Assembly: GCA_903906315.1 (NCBI GenBank)
Contig: CAIVJW010000028.1
Span: forward strand, 1 to 60,202
From: an uncultured delta proteobacterium
GTDB taxonomy: Bacteria > Myxococcota_A > Polyangia > Polyangiales > Polyangiaceae
Direction of reading: 5' to 3'
DNA: 60,202 nucleotides
The notes below the pieces were generated by a model. The model made no database searches. It was not told where the DNA came from and worked only from the letters and a program-made list of their open reading frames with translations. A program made the translations under genes and the position numbers. Positions 24,448-32,696 of the stretch are shown piece after piece; the first letter of the stretch is position 1, and every line of letters begins with the position of its first letter.

Positions 24448-25398
24448 ATGCGAGCTCGCCCCCGACCTCCGGCGCGCATCCTGTGCCTCGGCGAGGTCGC
24501 TTGGGATCTCGCGCCCGAGCGCGGCGCATCGCTCGTCGACACCCGATCGCTCCGAATCACGCCCGGCGGGGCGAGCGCGAACGCGGCGCGCGCCCTCGCG
24601 GACGTGGGGGATCACGCCCTCGTCTGCGCGGCGGTCGGCGACGACCCCCTGGGGCGAGGTCTCGTCGCGAGGCTCGCGGCCCTCGGCGTCGACGTGTCGC
24701 TCATCGGGCGCGCGCGGGCTCGAACCGCCCTCGTGTTCGTCGAGCGGCCGCCGGCGCCGGGCGCGCAGGCGCAGCCGGGCCCGCGCGCCGTGAGCTACCG
24801 CGATCCGGCCGGCGAGATCGCGGGCCTCGCCGGGCACGTCCGCGCGATCGGCGGCGCGCGAGGCGTCCTCGCCCGCGCGCGCGCCGACGCGCTCGTGGTC
24901 GGCACGATCGCGTGCGCCGACGCCGCCGCCCCGCTCTTCGCCGCCTGCGCGCGCGCGGCTCGACGCGCAGGCGCGATCGTCGCGATCGACGTCAACGCGC
25001 GCCCTCGCCTCTGGCGCGCGATCGGCGCCCCGCAGCGCGCGATCGCGCTGGTCGAGCTCGCCGACGTAGTGAAGGCGAGCGTCGACGACCTCGCGGTGAT
25101 CGGCCTGCCGCCGCGCGATCTCGCCGCACGCCTCCGCCACGGGGCGACGCTCGTCGTCACCGACGGCCCGCGCCCCGCTCGAGCCATCGGTCCGTTCGGC
25201 GAGGTCGCGGTGGCGCCGCGGCGCGCGCTCCCGTCGGACGCCGCCGGCGCGGGCGACGCGTTCGTCGCGGGGCTCGTGCGAGCCCTGGTCGCGTCGCGCC
25301 GCGCCGCCGACGACGACCACCGGTGGTCGGTCGCCCTCGCAGCCGCCCACGAGATCGCTGGGCGCTGGGTCGCGGGCGCACGACGCCGCGCGCGCTGA
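24448..25398 (+). CDS. PfkB-family sugar/nucleoside kinase
   Basis: The 316-residue enzyme transfers phosphate from ATP to a sugar or nucleoside. The N-terminal GEVAWDLAP and GGASANAARALADVG are the first PfkB signature. The end has DAAGAGDAFVAGLV, the second signature with catalytic Asp and the anion-hole GAGD. The lid region is Ala-rich and gives no clue to the substrate. Ribokinase, fructokinase or 2-keto-3-deoxygluconate kinase are all possible. ATG 24448 follows the -10 element directly and matches the family N-terminus; in-frame upstream ORF sequence is antisense to the neighbouring gene. Confidence 0.88.
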   Translation: MRARPRPPARILCLGEVAWDLAPERGASLVDTRSLRITPGGASANAARALADVGDHALVCAAVGDDPLGRGLVARLAALGVDVSLIGRARARTALVFVERPPAPGAQAQPGPRAVSYRDPAGEIAGLAGHVRAIGGARGVLARARADALVVGTIACADAAAPLFAACARAARRAGAIVAIDVNARPRLWRAIGAPQRAIALVELADVVKASVDDLAVIGLPPRDLAARLRHGATLVVTDGPRPARAIGPFGEVAVAPRRALPSDAAGAGDAFVAGLVRALVASRRAADDDHRWSVALAAAHEIAGRWVAGARRRAR

Positions 25399-25741
25399 AT
25401 CCGCGGACAACCGGATCGCGGGCGCCTCCGGAGAGCGACCCGCCCTCGGCACCTCCTGGCCGATCGCGCGGGCGTCCTCGACCGCCGCGGATCGACCCCG
25501 GTCGCCCCCGTCACGCGCGCGCAGCCACCGCGACGGTTGCTGCTGTGGATCGCGGGTCGACGTTGCGAAGGCGCCGACGCACGCCGGGTCGTGCCTCGCG
25601 ACCCCCGTCGACGGGGCGAATGCGCAACACGTGCGCTGGCGCGAGGCCATCCCGAAGGGGTAAAACCTGCCCGCAGAGCGCGTGCGCCGGCCGAAATCCA
25701 TCGGTCCACGAGGTGACACCGCGCGCGGAGGCGCTCGAACG
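25399..25741. other. 343-base gene-free stretch with palindrome
   Basis: This stretch lies between the PfkB gene and a lipoprotein gene, both on the plus strand. It holds the perfect 14-base palindrome CCCCGTCGACGGGG at 25603-25616, which could be an operator or just composition, and a possible AT-rich -10 (TAAAAC, 25661-25666) in otherwise GC-rich DNA. No tRNA, small RNA or conserved ORF is recognised. Confidence 0.4.
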
Positions 25742-27664
25742 ATGGTACGCAAGGCAGCTCGACGGGGGATGTTCGTTGCGGTCGCGGCGCTGGTGAGCGC
25801 GTGCAGCTCCTCGACCGACGGGACGGGGCAGAAGACCGGCGCGGGGACCGACACCACCTCGGGCGGAGGCGGCGAAGGCGGCGCGTCGACCACGACGGGC
25901 AGCGGCGGCGCAGGCGGCACGTCGACCGGTCAGGGCGGCGGCGGCGGATCGGCCGGCGGCACGACGACGAGCGCGGGCGGCGCGGGCGGCAACCCCACGA
26001 CCACGAGCCAGGGTGGCGCGGGCGGCGGCATGACCACCGGGACCGGCGGCGCGGGCGGCGGCATGACCACCGGGACCGGCGGCGCGGGCGGCGGCACGAC
26101 GACCTCGGCCGCGAGCGGATCGGCCGAGATCGCAGCCGTTCGCGGCGCCCCCGACGGCGTCGTCAACAAGCTCCCCGTGCACGACGTCCTCGTGACCACC
26201 GTCAAACCGCTCCTCGGCAAGGACGCGGCGGGGTTCTTCGTGCAGTCCGAGGCGGCGGGGCCGGCGATCTTCATCGCGGTCGACCCCGCGTCGCTCGCCC
26301 CGGTCCCCAAGGCCGGTGACGAGGTCGCGCTCCAGGTGACCGAGCTGGCGACGAAGGATGGCCTCAAGCAGGCGACGGGCATCACCGCGTTCTCGGTGGT
26401 GAGCTCCGGCAACCCGGTCGGCCCTCTCGTGACCGACGTCAGCGCCGCGAAGGACCTCGTGTCGAGCCTCGCGGACTACGAGAGCCGCGCGCTTCGCATC
26501 ACCGGCAAGCTCGGCGCGTTCATCGCCGCCGGCGCTCCGCAGGTCTCCGCGAAGCTCGTCACGGCCGGCCTCGACGACGCGGGCTTCGTCCTGCGCATGC
26601 CCGAGGACGTCCGCGCGAAATACGACCTCGGGCTCGACTGCACCGTCACCGTGGACCCGGCCGCGATGTGGCGGTACGTGGCCGTCGCGCAGCCCTCGGT
26701 CTACGACGCCGCGCGCATCTCGAACGTCACCTGCCCCGCGCCCGCCGTCGTCGCCGCGGTGCCTCTCTCGGCCACCGAGGTGCGCGTCGACTTCGACCGC
26801 GCGCTCGACCCGGCCACCGTCGACAAGACGGACTTCGCCTTCGACAACGGCCTCGGCGCCGTCTCCGTCGTGCCGAACGGCAAGTCCGTCACGGTGACCA
26901 CGACGGCCGACGCGGCCGGCCTGAGCTACACGGTGACGGTCTCGACGGTGAACGACGTGCTCGGCACGCCCATCGGCAAGCAGAACACGGCCTCGTTCAA
27001 GAGCTACGTCTCGCTGGCGAAGCTCCTCATCAACGAGATAAACCCCAACATCACCGCCTCGCACGACCTCGTCGAGCTCCTCGCGACGACGGCGGGCTCG
27101 GTCGGCGGCATCACGCTCCTTCAGAAGGGCACCGTCACCGAGACGCTCGCCACGCTGCCCGACATCACGGTGGCGAAGGGCGATCTCATCGTCGTGCACC
27201 TCGTCCCGACGGGCACGACGGGCATCGCGCCCGCGAACGAGCTCGCCTCGAAGAACGAATACACAGCGGCCTCGTATTCGGCGAACTACGACGGCGCCTG
27301 GGACGTCCTCGGGGGCGCGGTCGGGCTGACCTACTCGAACCGGGTGATCGAGCTCGACGCGCCGGGCAACGTGGTCGTCGACGCCGTGCCGTTCGTGCTG
27401 TCGAACTCGGCCGCGCCGCCGGCGGCGTTCGTGACCGTCCTGCAGGCCCTCCAGGCCGCGGGCCTCTGGCTGCCGGCCAAGTGCGGCGGAGTGCTCTGCA
27501 CGTACGTGTCGAGCCCGACGGCGGTCGCCATCTCGGTCGACTACCTCGGCGCGGGCACGGGCCCGACGGGCAAGTCGGTCCAGCGCAAGCTCGGCCTCGA
27601 CACGAAGCAGGGGTCGGACTGGAACCTCCCCGCGGCGCACACGTTCGGCCTGGCGAACCCGTAG
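25742..27664 (+). CDS. Lipoprotein with Ig-like and lamin-tail domains
   Basis: The 640-residue protein begins at ATG 25742 with a short signal and lipobox VSAC. A Gly/Thr linker of about 100 residues includes an 11-residue repeat (GGAGGGMTTGT). A beta-rich domain follows (residues about 130-320). A bacterial Ig-like domain of the SbsA type is seen at VPLSATEVRVDFDRALDPA to YTVTVSTVNDVLG, then a lamin-tail domain starting LLINEINPNITASHDLVELL. The upstream ATG at 25682 would put 20 basic residues before the signal and is rejected. It is probably an outer-surface protein; its partner is unknown. Confidence 0.8.
   Translation: MVRKAARRGMFVAVAALVSACSSSTDGTGQKTGAGTDTTSGGGGEGGASTTTGSGGAGGTSTGQGGGGGSAGGTTTSAGGAGGNPTTTSQGGAGGGMTTGTGGAGGGMTTGTGGAGGGTTTSAASGSAEIAAVRGAPDGVVNKLPVHDVLVTTVKPLLGKDAAGFFVQSEAAGPAIFIAVDPASLAPVPKAGDEVALQVTELATKDGLKQATGITAFSVVSSGNPVGPLVTDVSAAKDLVSSLADYESRALRITGKLGAFIAAGAPQVSAKLVTAGLDDAGFVLRMPEDVRAKYDLGLDCTVTVDPAAMWRYVAVAQPSVYDAARISNVTCPAPAVVAAVPLSATEVRVDFDRALDPATVDKTDFAFDNGLGAVSVVPNGKSVTVTTTADAAGLSYTVTVSTVNDVLGTPIGKQNTASFKSYVSLAKLLINEINPNITASHDLVELLATTAGSVGGITLLQKGTVTETLATLPDITVAKGDLIVVHLVPTGTTGIAPANELASKNEYTAASYSANYDGAWDVLGGAVGLTYSNRVIELDAPGNVVVDAVPFVLSNSAAPPAAFVTVLQALQAAGLWLPAKCGGVLCTYVSSPTAVAISVDYLGAGTGPTGKSVQRKLGLDTKQGSDWNLPAAHTFGLANP
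26015..26095 (+). repeat. 33-base tandem repeat in a lipoprotein linker
   Basis: Two exact 33-base units (26015-26047, 26048-26080) and a partial third encode the 11-residue unit GGAGGGMTTGT in the linker after the lipobox. Such repeats can change length by slippage. Confidence 0.8.
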
Positions 27665-27835
27665 CGACCACGGGCGCCGATGCGCTCGCCCCGTCCTCCG
27701 GGCGGCGGGGCGAGCACGCGCGCGCGCAATCCCCTCAGGATCCGGTCGATCCGCGCTCCGCCGCTCGCCAGCGCCGCCATCGCCAGCTCGCCTCGCGGGC
27801 CTGCCGTGGCGCGCGCCCCGTGGCCATGGAAGCAC

Positions 27836-27869
27836 GAAGCCCCCTCCCCCTTGCGGGAGAGAGGGCCTC
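27836..27869. terminator. Hairpin between convergent genes
   Basis: GAAGCCCCCTCCC and GGGAGAGAGGGCCTC form a long imperfect stem with a four- to six-base loop, placed between a plus-strand lipoprotein stop (27664) and the minus-strand rplI stop (27889). It may end transcripts from both sides. There is no clear T-run. Confidence 0.4.
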
Positions 27870-27888
27870 GGCGCGTCGCCGTGAGCGA

Positions 27889-28347
27889 CTACTTGGCGGC
27901 AGCCTTGACCGTGACCTCGAGGTTCGCGCTCACGTTCGTCGCGAGGCGGACCGGGATCTGGTAGGTGCCGACGGCCTTGATCGCCTCGGAGACGATGCGG
28001 CGGCGGTCGATCGCGAAGCCCTGCGCGGCGAGGGCCTCCTCGATGTCGCGCGTGGTGACCGAGCCGTAGAGCTTCTCGCCCTCGCCGGCCGGCTTCGTGA
28101 TCGTCAGCTTGATCGCGCTGAGCTTGGTCGCGAGATCCGAGGCCTCCACGCGGAGCTTGCCCGCACGGGCCTCGGCGACGCGCTTCTCGTGCTCGATGCG
28201 CGAGACGTTCTTCTCGGTCGCGCCGACGGCGAGACCACGCGGGATGAGGAAGTTGCGCGCGAAGCCCGGGCGGACCTTCACGAGCTCGCCGCTCTTGCCG
28301 ACGTTGTTGAGGTCGTCGGTCAGGATGACGTGGATGTGGTGAGCCAT
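27889..28347 (-). CDS. rplI: Ribosomal protein bL9
   Basis: This 152-residue protein is the large-subunit protein bL9. The N-terminal domain has the signature ILTDDLNNVGKSGELVKVRPGFARNFLIPRGLA, followed by the long connecting helix and the C-terminal domain (LYGSVTTRDIEEAL). Length is close to the usual 148-150. It is the last gene of the rpsF-rpsR-rplI set on the minus strand, 13 bases after rpsR. Confidence 0.97.
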   Translation of the reverse strand: MAHHIHVILTDDLNNVGKSGELVKVRPGFARNFLIPRGLAVGATEKNVSRIEHEKRVAEARAGKLRVEASDLATKLSAIKLTITKPAGEGEKLYGSVTTRDIEEALAAQGFAIDRRRIVSEAIKAVGTYQIPVRLATNVSANLEVTVKAAAK

Positions 28348-28360
28348 GGTAGTCCTCTCC

Positions 28361-28678
28361 TCACGCCGTCACGGTGAAGGGAAGGAGCGCAATCTGCCGC
28401 GCGCGCTTGATGGCGAGCGTGACCTTGCGCTGATGCAGCGCGCAGTTGCCGCTGATGCGACGCGGGACGACCTTGCCGCGCTCCGAGATGAAGTACTTGA
28501 GGGCCTGCGGGTCCTTGTAGTCGATGACGAGCACCTTGTCCGCGCAGTAGCGGCAAACGCGCTTCCGGCCGGTGCGACGGCGCCCGGGGGCGTCGGCGTT
28601 GAGGTCCGGCGTGCGACCGAAGTCGCGGTCGTCGTAGTCGAGGTTCTTCCCGCCCATGTCGATGTTTCGCTGACTCAT
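28361..28678 (-). CDS. rpsR: Ribosomal protein bS18, extended N-terminus
   Basis: This 105-residue small-subunit protein has the bS18 core [19 protein letters not shown]...[20 protein letters not shown]. The core is about 66 residues; the N-terminal 39 ([20 protein letters not shown]...) are an unusually long acidic extension compared with the usual 75-residue protein. Cys residues at CRYC and GNC are consistent with the zinc-binding form. It starts three bases after the rpsF stop. Confidence 0.95.
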   Translation of the reverse strand: MSQRNIDMGGKNLDYDDRDFGRTPDLNADAPGRRRTGRKRVCRYCADKVLVIDYKDPQALKYFISERGKVVPRRISGNCALHQRKVTLAIKRARQIALLPFTVTA

Positions 28679-28681
28679 GGC

Positions 28682-29212
28682 TCAGCTCTCCTCCTCGTCC
28701 TCGGCGGGCTCTTCGACACCGGGCTCGACCTCGGGGGCCTCCTCCGGGATCGCCTCTCGCTCCTGGCGGCGCTCCGGCTCGATCAGGCCGAGCTGGCGCT
28801 CGCGCGACTCGTCGCGCTCCTCCTCGATCGGGGGCAGCTCGAGGCGCTCGAACTTCACATCGTCGTCGGCGATCGCGAGGTCCGCGACCTCGACGTCGCC
28901 GCGCACGAGCACCGTCTGGTACTTGAGCACGCCGTCGAAGAGGCGCAGGTTGCGCTCGATCTCCGAGACGACCTTCCCGCTGCCGAGGTACTTCAAGTAG
29001 ATGTAGACGCCGCGGCGGTGCTTCGCGATGTCGTACGCGAGGCGGCGGCGGCCCCAGTTTTCGACCTTGGTCAGGCGGCCGCTCTCGCGGCCGACGACCT
29101 CGGCGACGCGCGCACCGACGCGCTCCGCGGTGTCGGCGTCGACGTCGGGTCGAAGGATGTAGATCGTCTCGTATTCTCTGGCGCGGTTCGGCGCCGTTAC
29201 GGCTCGGCTCAT
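28682..29212 (-). CDS. rpsF: Ribosomal protein bS6, long acidic tail
   Basis: This 176-residue protein has the bS6 core YETIYILRPDVDADTAERV, KVENWGRRRLAYDIAKHRRGVYIYLKYLG and VLKYQTVLVRGDVEV. It is about 40 residues longer than E. coli bS6; the extension is rich in Glu and ends in EEPAEDEEES. bS6 is the substrate of RimK, encoded at 45036, which adds Glu residues to its C-terminus in other bacteria. It leads the rpsF-rpsR-rplI set. Confidence 0.96.
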   Translation of the reverse strand: MSRAVTAPNRAREYETIYILRPDVDADTAERVGARVAEVVGRESGRLTKVENWGRRRLAYDIAKHRRGVYIYLKYLGSGKVVSEIERNLRLFDGVLKYQTVLVRGDVEVADLAIADDDVKFERLELPPIEEERDESRERQLGLIEPERRQEREAIPEEAPEVEPGVEEPAEDEEES

Positions 29213-29293
29213 CGATTCTCCTCGTGGACAGGGGCCCCGAGTGCAATATCGCCTCGGAGCGAGGAACGCCGCGCTCTCGCGCAGCGCGAGGCC

Positions 29294-29947
29294 CTAGGTG
29301 CGCGGGCTCTGAGGCTCGGCGTCGCCGCCGCTCCCGTCGCCCTCGGCCTTGGGCCGCTGCTTCTTCTCGGGCTTCTTTTCCCGAGCATTTCTCGTGTTCA
29401 TCGCGGCTGCGACGCCGCGGGCGGCGACATCTAGCACAGTTTCGACCGCCGTCCTCAAGGGATCGGCGATCGCGGCGCTCTCGGTCCCGTCGAACGCGCT
29501 CAGGACGAAGTCGGCGACCTCGCCGCGGAAGCCTGCCGGCGGTCGCCCGATGCCGAAGCGGACCCGCGCGAAGTCGCCCGTGCCAATCGCCGACATGATC
29601 GACCGCAGACCGTTGTGGCCCGCGTGGCCGCCGCCCACCTTGAGGCGCACCGCGCCGAACGGCAGGTCGAGCTCGTCGTGGACGACGAGCAGCTCGGCGG
29701 GGCCGACCTTGTGGAAGGCCATCGCGGCCTGCACGCTGCGGCCGGATTCGTTCATGTAGGTCTGCGGCTCGAGCAGCAGGGCCTGCTCGCCCGCGATCGC
29801 CCCACGAGCGAGCCGTCCCGCGAACTTGTCGCGGAACGGATCCGCGTTCACGCGGCGTGCGATCTCGTCGACGACCAGGAAGCCGACGTTGTGCCGGTGG
29901 GAGGCGTACTCCCGCCCGGGGTTGCCGAGGCCGACGACGAGCAGCAT
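29294..29947 (-). CDS. pth: Peptidyl-tRNA hydrolase
   Basis: This 217-residue enzyme frees tRNA from peptidyl-tRNA dropped by the ribosome. It has VGLGNPGREY (Asn9), catalytic His19 in HRHNVGF, TYMNESG, VHDELDLPFG and GGGHAGHNGLRS. The last 30 residues form a Lys/Glu/Pro tail not in the E. coli enzyme. It lies between rplY and rpsF, a common arrangement in delta-type proteobacteria. Confidence 0.96.
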   Translation of the reverse strand: MLLVVGLGNPGREYASHRHNVGFLVVDEIARRVNADPFRDKFAGRLARGAIAGEQALLLEPQTYMNESGRSVQAAMAFHKVGPAELLVVHDELDLPFGAVRLKVGGGHAGHNGLRSIMSAIGTGDFARVRFGIGRPPAGFRGEVADFVLSAFDGTESAAIADPLRTAVETVLDVAARGVAAAMNTRNAREKKPEKKQRPKAEGDGSGGDAEPQSPRT

Positions 29948-30061
29948 GCAGGTCCGTGAAGAGCGGCAAAAGCCCCGAGCGCGAGGAGCGCCCGAGGCCC
30001 GTGTCCGCGAAGCGAGGGGCGGGCGCGTCCGCCTTGGAAGGCCGGCGCGCCCGCGACCGCC

Positions 30062-30766
30062 CTACTTCTTGTCCTTGCCGCCCTTGGCGGGAGCGGCCTT
30101 GGCCGTAGCCTTGGCGGCAGCGGCGCCAGCGGCCGGCGCGGCGCCAGCGGCCGGAGCGGCCCCAGCGGCCGGAGCCCCGGGAAGCGCTGCGACAGCCTCT
30201 TCCTTCTCCGGAGCGGCGCACACGACGATCGTCTGATCGTCGTGCAGCGCGAGGGTGATGCCCTCGAGGTGCGCGAGCGACGAGGCCTTGATGGTCTCGT
30301 TGATGTCGAGGTTCGACACGTCGATCTCGATGACCGCCGGGATGTTCTCCGGCAGGCAGCGGATCGGGATGCGGCGGAAGACCTGCTGGACGATGCCGCC
30401 GCCGACGAGGCCCTTGGCCTTGCCGAGGAGCTTGAAGGGAACCTCGACCGCGACCGGCTCGTCGAGCTTCACCGACACGAAGTCGGCGTGGGTCAGCTCG
30501 CGGCTGATCGGATGGTACGAGTAGTCGCGCACCATGACGGTGAGCTTCTCGGCGTTCTCGATGGCGAGCTCGATGACCGAGTTCTGCCCGTGCTCCGACG
30601 AGAGCACCTGGAGCAGAGCCTTCGGGGAGACCGCGACGGACGTCGGCGCGAGATCCTTGCCGTAGGCGATCGCCGGGATCTGGCCGGTGCGGCGGAGGCG
30701 GTTGGACGGCCCCTTGCCGGAGTCGACGCGGGGGGTGGCGCTGAGCTTGATGATCTCCATCGACAT
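30062..30766 (-). CDS. rplY: Ribosomal protein bL25 (CTC type)
   Basis: This 234-residue protein binds 5S rRNA. The L25 domain begins ATPRVDSGKGPSNRLRRTG, and the TL5/CTC C-terminal beta domain continues to about residue 190, so it is the long CTC form. The tail has repeats of GAAPAA followed by Lys residues, which is low-complexity. ATG 30766 is chosen because GAGGAG lies six bases upstream; a longer in-frame start at 30865 adds non-conserved sequence. Confidence 0.95.
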   Translation of the reverse strand: MSMEIIKLSATPRVDSGKGPSNRLRRTGQIPAIAYGKDLAPTSVAVSPKALLQVLSSEHGQNSVIELAIENAEKLTVMVRDYSYHPISRELTHADFVSVKLDEPVAVEVPFKLLGKAKGLVGGGIVQQVFRRIPIRCLPENIPAVIEIDVSNLDINETIKASSLAHLEGITLALHDDQTIVVCAAPEKEEAVAALPGAPAAGAAPAAGAAPAAGAAAAKATAKAAPAKGGKDKK

Positions 30767-30899
30767 GGTGCGCTCCTCTAAGAGTGGCGCAGCCTGTACT
30801 CCATGTGAGGCGCCCGCGCAAAGCGCCAAGTTTCGAAGCGCCGTCGCTTCTCGCTCGGTGGGCACGCCCGTTCAGTGCGCGCGGGCCTCGCGACGGGCG

Positions 30900-31496
30900 T
30901 CAGGCGTGAGGCGTCGTGGACGCGACGCTCGGGCGCTCGGCCTGCTTCGCGGCCCACGCCGCGAGAGCGGGGTGACGATCGAGGAGAGCGCGGCCGTGCC
31001 GGATCTCGAAGTAGCCGAGCCCCGAGACCACCGCGGCCTGCCCGACCCCGAAGGCCGCGGGCCAGCGGCCGTCGGCGAGGCGGCGCTCGATCTCGGTGGC
31101 GGCGCGCCCCGCGAGGGCGACCGCGCGCCCCTCGCCCGCCGCGTCGTCACGGCCCTTCGCGAGGAACGCGGCGACGCCCTGATCGGCGATCGTGTCGCCG
31201 AGCTCGTCGAGCTCCCGGTGCAGCAGCCGCTCGGAGAACGACGACCCGCCGAGGAAGCTCGGGGCCGGGTAGCGGTCTTCGAGGTACTCGACCATCACGG
31301 TCGAGTCGAAGACGACGGTGCCGTCCTCGTCGACGAGCAGGGGGACCTTCCCGAGCGGCGAGCGCGCGAGGAAATCGGCGGTGGGGCTCGTCAGATCGAC
31401 GGTCGCGAGCTCGAAGGGCAGCCCCTTCTCGAGCAACGCGATGCGGACCTTGCGAGCGTAGGGCGACCGGGCGGTGGTGTGGAGTACGCGGGGCAT
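30900..31496 (-). CDS. Glutathione S-transferase-like protein
   Basis: This 198-residue protein has an N-terminal thioredoxin-like GST domain (TTARSPYARKVRIALLEKG, GKVPLLVDEDGTVVFDSTVMVEYLEDRY) and an all-helical C-terminal domain. Ser11 in SPYARKVR is in the usual place for the activating residue. ATG 31496 lies nine bases after TATGCT, which supports this start. It sits between prs and rplY, where such a gene is not usual. Confidence 0.88.
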   Translation of the reverse strand: MPRVLHTTARSPYARKVRIALLEKGLPFELATVDLTSPTADFLARSPLGKVPLLVDEDGTVVFDSTVMVEYLEDRYPAPSFLGGSSFSERLLHRELDELGDTIADQGVAAFLAKGRDDAAGEGRAVALAGRAATEIERRLADGRWPAAFGVGQAAVVSGLGYFEIRHGRALLDRHPALAAWAAKQAERPSVASTTPHA

Positions 31497-31505
31497 TGCG
31501 GGCGC

Positions 31506-31514
31506 AGCATAGTA
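31506..31514 (-). promoter_or_regulatory. -10 element of the GST-like gene
   Basis: On the minus strand TACTATGCT (hexamer TATGCT, 31506-31511) ends nine bases before ATG 31496. The GST-like gene therefore probably has its own promoter within the prs-rplY block. Confidence 0.5.
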
Positions 31515-31549
31515 CGCCCCGCGCCCGGCGGCGCTCCGACCGACCGGCG

Positions 31550-32494
31550 CTACACGAACAGCGAGCTGACCGAGTCGGAGTGGTGGATCCGCCGGATCGC
31601 CTCGGCCAGGAGCCGCGCGACGCTGACCACCTTGAACTTGCTGCTCGCCCTCGCCTCGGCGCAGAGGGGGATGGAGTTGGTCACGACGACCTCCGCGAGC
31701 GGGCTCTCGATGATGCGCTGGACGGCGGGGCCGGAGAGCACCGCGTGCGTCGCGCAGGCTGCGACGCTCGCGGCGCCCGCCTTCATGAGGGCCACCGCCG
31801 CGTTCACCAGGGTGCCGGCCGTGTCGATGATGTCGTCGACGATGAGGCAGCGCTTGCCCTCGACCTCGCCGATGATGTTCATCACCTCGCTGATGTTGGC
31901 GCGCTCGCGGCGCTTGTCGATGATCGCGAGGGTGCCCTGCAGGCGCTTCGAGTAGGCGCGGGCGCGCTCGACGCCGCCGGCGTCGGGCGAGACGATGACG
32001 CAGTCCTTCGAGTAGTGCTCGCGCAGGTGCGAGTCGAGGAGCGCCGGCATCGCGAAGAGGTGGTCGAAGGGGATGTTGAAGAAGCCCTGGATCTGCCCCG
32101 CGTGCAGGTCGAGCGCGACGATGCGGTCGACGCCGGCGGCGACGACGAGGTCGGCGACGAGCTTCGAGGTGATGGGCGTGCGGGGCGCGACCTTGCGGTC
32201 CTGCCGGGCGTAGCCGTAGTAGGGGATGACCGCGGTGATCTGCCCGGCCGAGGCGCGCCGGAGCGCGTCCGCCATGATGAGCAGCTCCATCACGTTGTCG
32301 TTCACCGGGGAGCACGTGGGCTGCACCACGTAGGTGTCGACGCCCCGGACGTTCTCCTCGATGACGCAGAACGTCTCGCCGTCGGAGAAGCGGTTGACCC
32401 GCGACCTACCGAGGGGTGCCTCGAGGCAGGTGCATATGTCCTGCGCGAGAGTGGCGTTCGCGTTGCCCGAGAAAATGCTCACTCTCTTGAACAC
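31550..32494 (-). CDS. prs: Ribose-phosphate pyrophosphokinase
   Basis: This 314-residue enzyme makes PRPP from ribose 5-phosphate and ATP. It has FSGNANATLAQDIC, FSDGETFCVIEENVRGVD, the ATP loop YYGYARQDRK, DLHAGQIQGFF and the PRPP loop VDDIIDTAGTL. GTG 32494 is chosen: GGGAGG lies six bases upstream and the length matches the family; a longer in-frame start adds 15 residues. It is divergent from ribF. Confidence 0.97.
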   Translation of the reverse strand: MFKRVSIFSGNANATLAQDICTCLEAPLGRSRVNRFSDGETFCVIEENVRGVDTYVVQPTCSPVNDNVMELLIMADALRRASAGQITAVIPYYGYARQDRKVAPRTPITSKLVADLVVAAGVDRIVALDLHAGQIQGFFNIPFDHLFAMPALLDSHLREHYSKDCVIVSPDAGGVERARAYSKRLQGTLAIIDKRRERANISEVMNIIGEVEGKRCLIVDDIIDTAGTLVNAAVALMKAGAASVAACATHAVLSGPAVQRIIESPLAEVVVTNSIPLCAEARASSKFKVVSVARLLAEAIRRIHHSDSVSSLFV

Positions 32495-32679
32495 GGCGCG
32501 CCTCCCGGCTCGAAGTTGGCGCGGCTCTACCAGCCGCATCCATGCGGGTCAAGCGATCCTCGCGTAGACCCGCGCCCGCACGGCCGTGGGCGCGTCGCGC
32601 CGCGCTCCCCCGACCCGACTGCGCGCACGACGGCGCGCGGCAGGCCGCGAGGATGTGGCGGTCGTCGCTGGCCGAGACG

Positions 32680-32688
32680 TGCTAGGAG
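32680..32688 (+). promoter_or_regulatory. Extended -10 and overlapping Shine-Dalgarno of ribF
   Basis: TGCTAGGAG ends eight bases before GTG 32697 and overlaps AGGAGG (32684-32689), which lies seven bases before the start. Both signals cannot act together if transcription starts downstream of the hexamer. Confidence 0.4.
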
Positions 32689-32696
32689 GCCGGCCC

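Noticed and set aside
25682..25741. Upstream ATG for the lamin-tail lipoprotein
   Set aside because: It would place 20 extra basic residues before the signal peptide.
32495..32696. FMN riboswitch upstream of ribF
   Set aside because: No conserved riboswitch stems are visible; the promoter lies directly at the start codon.
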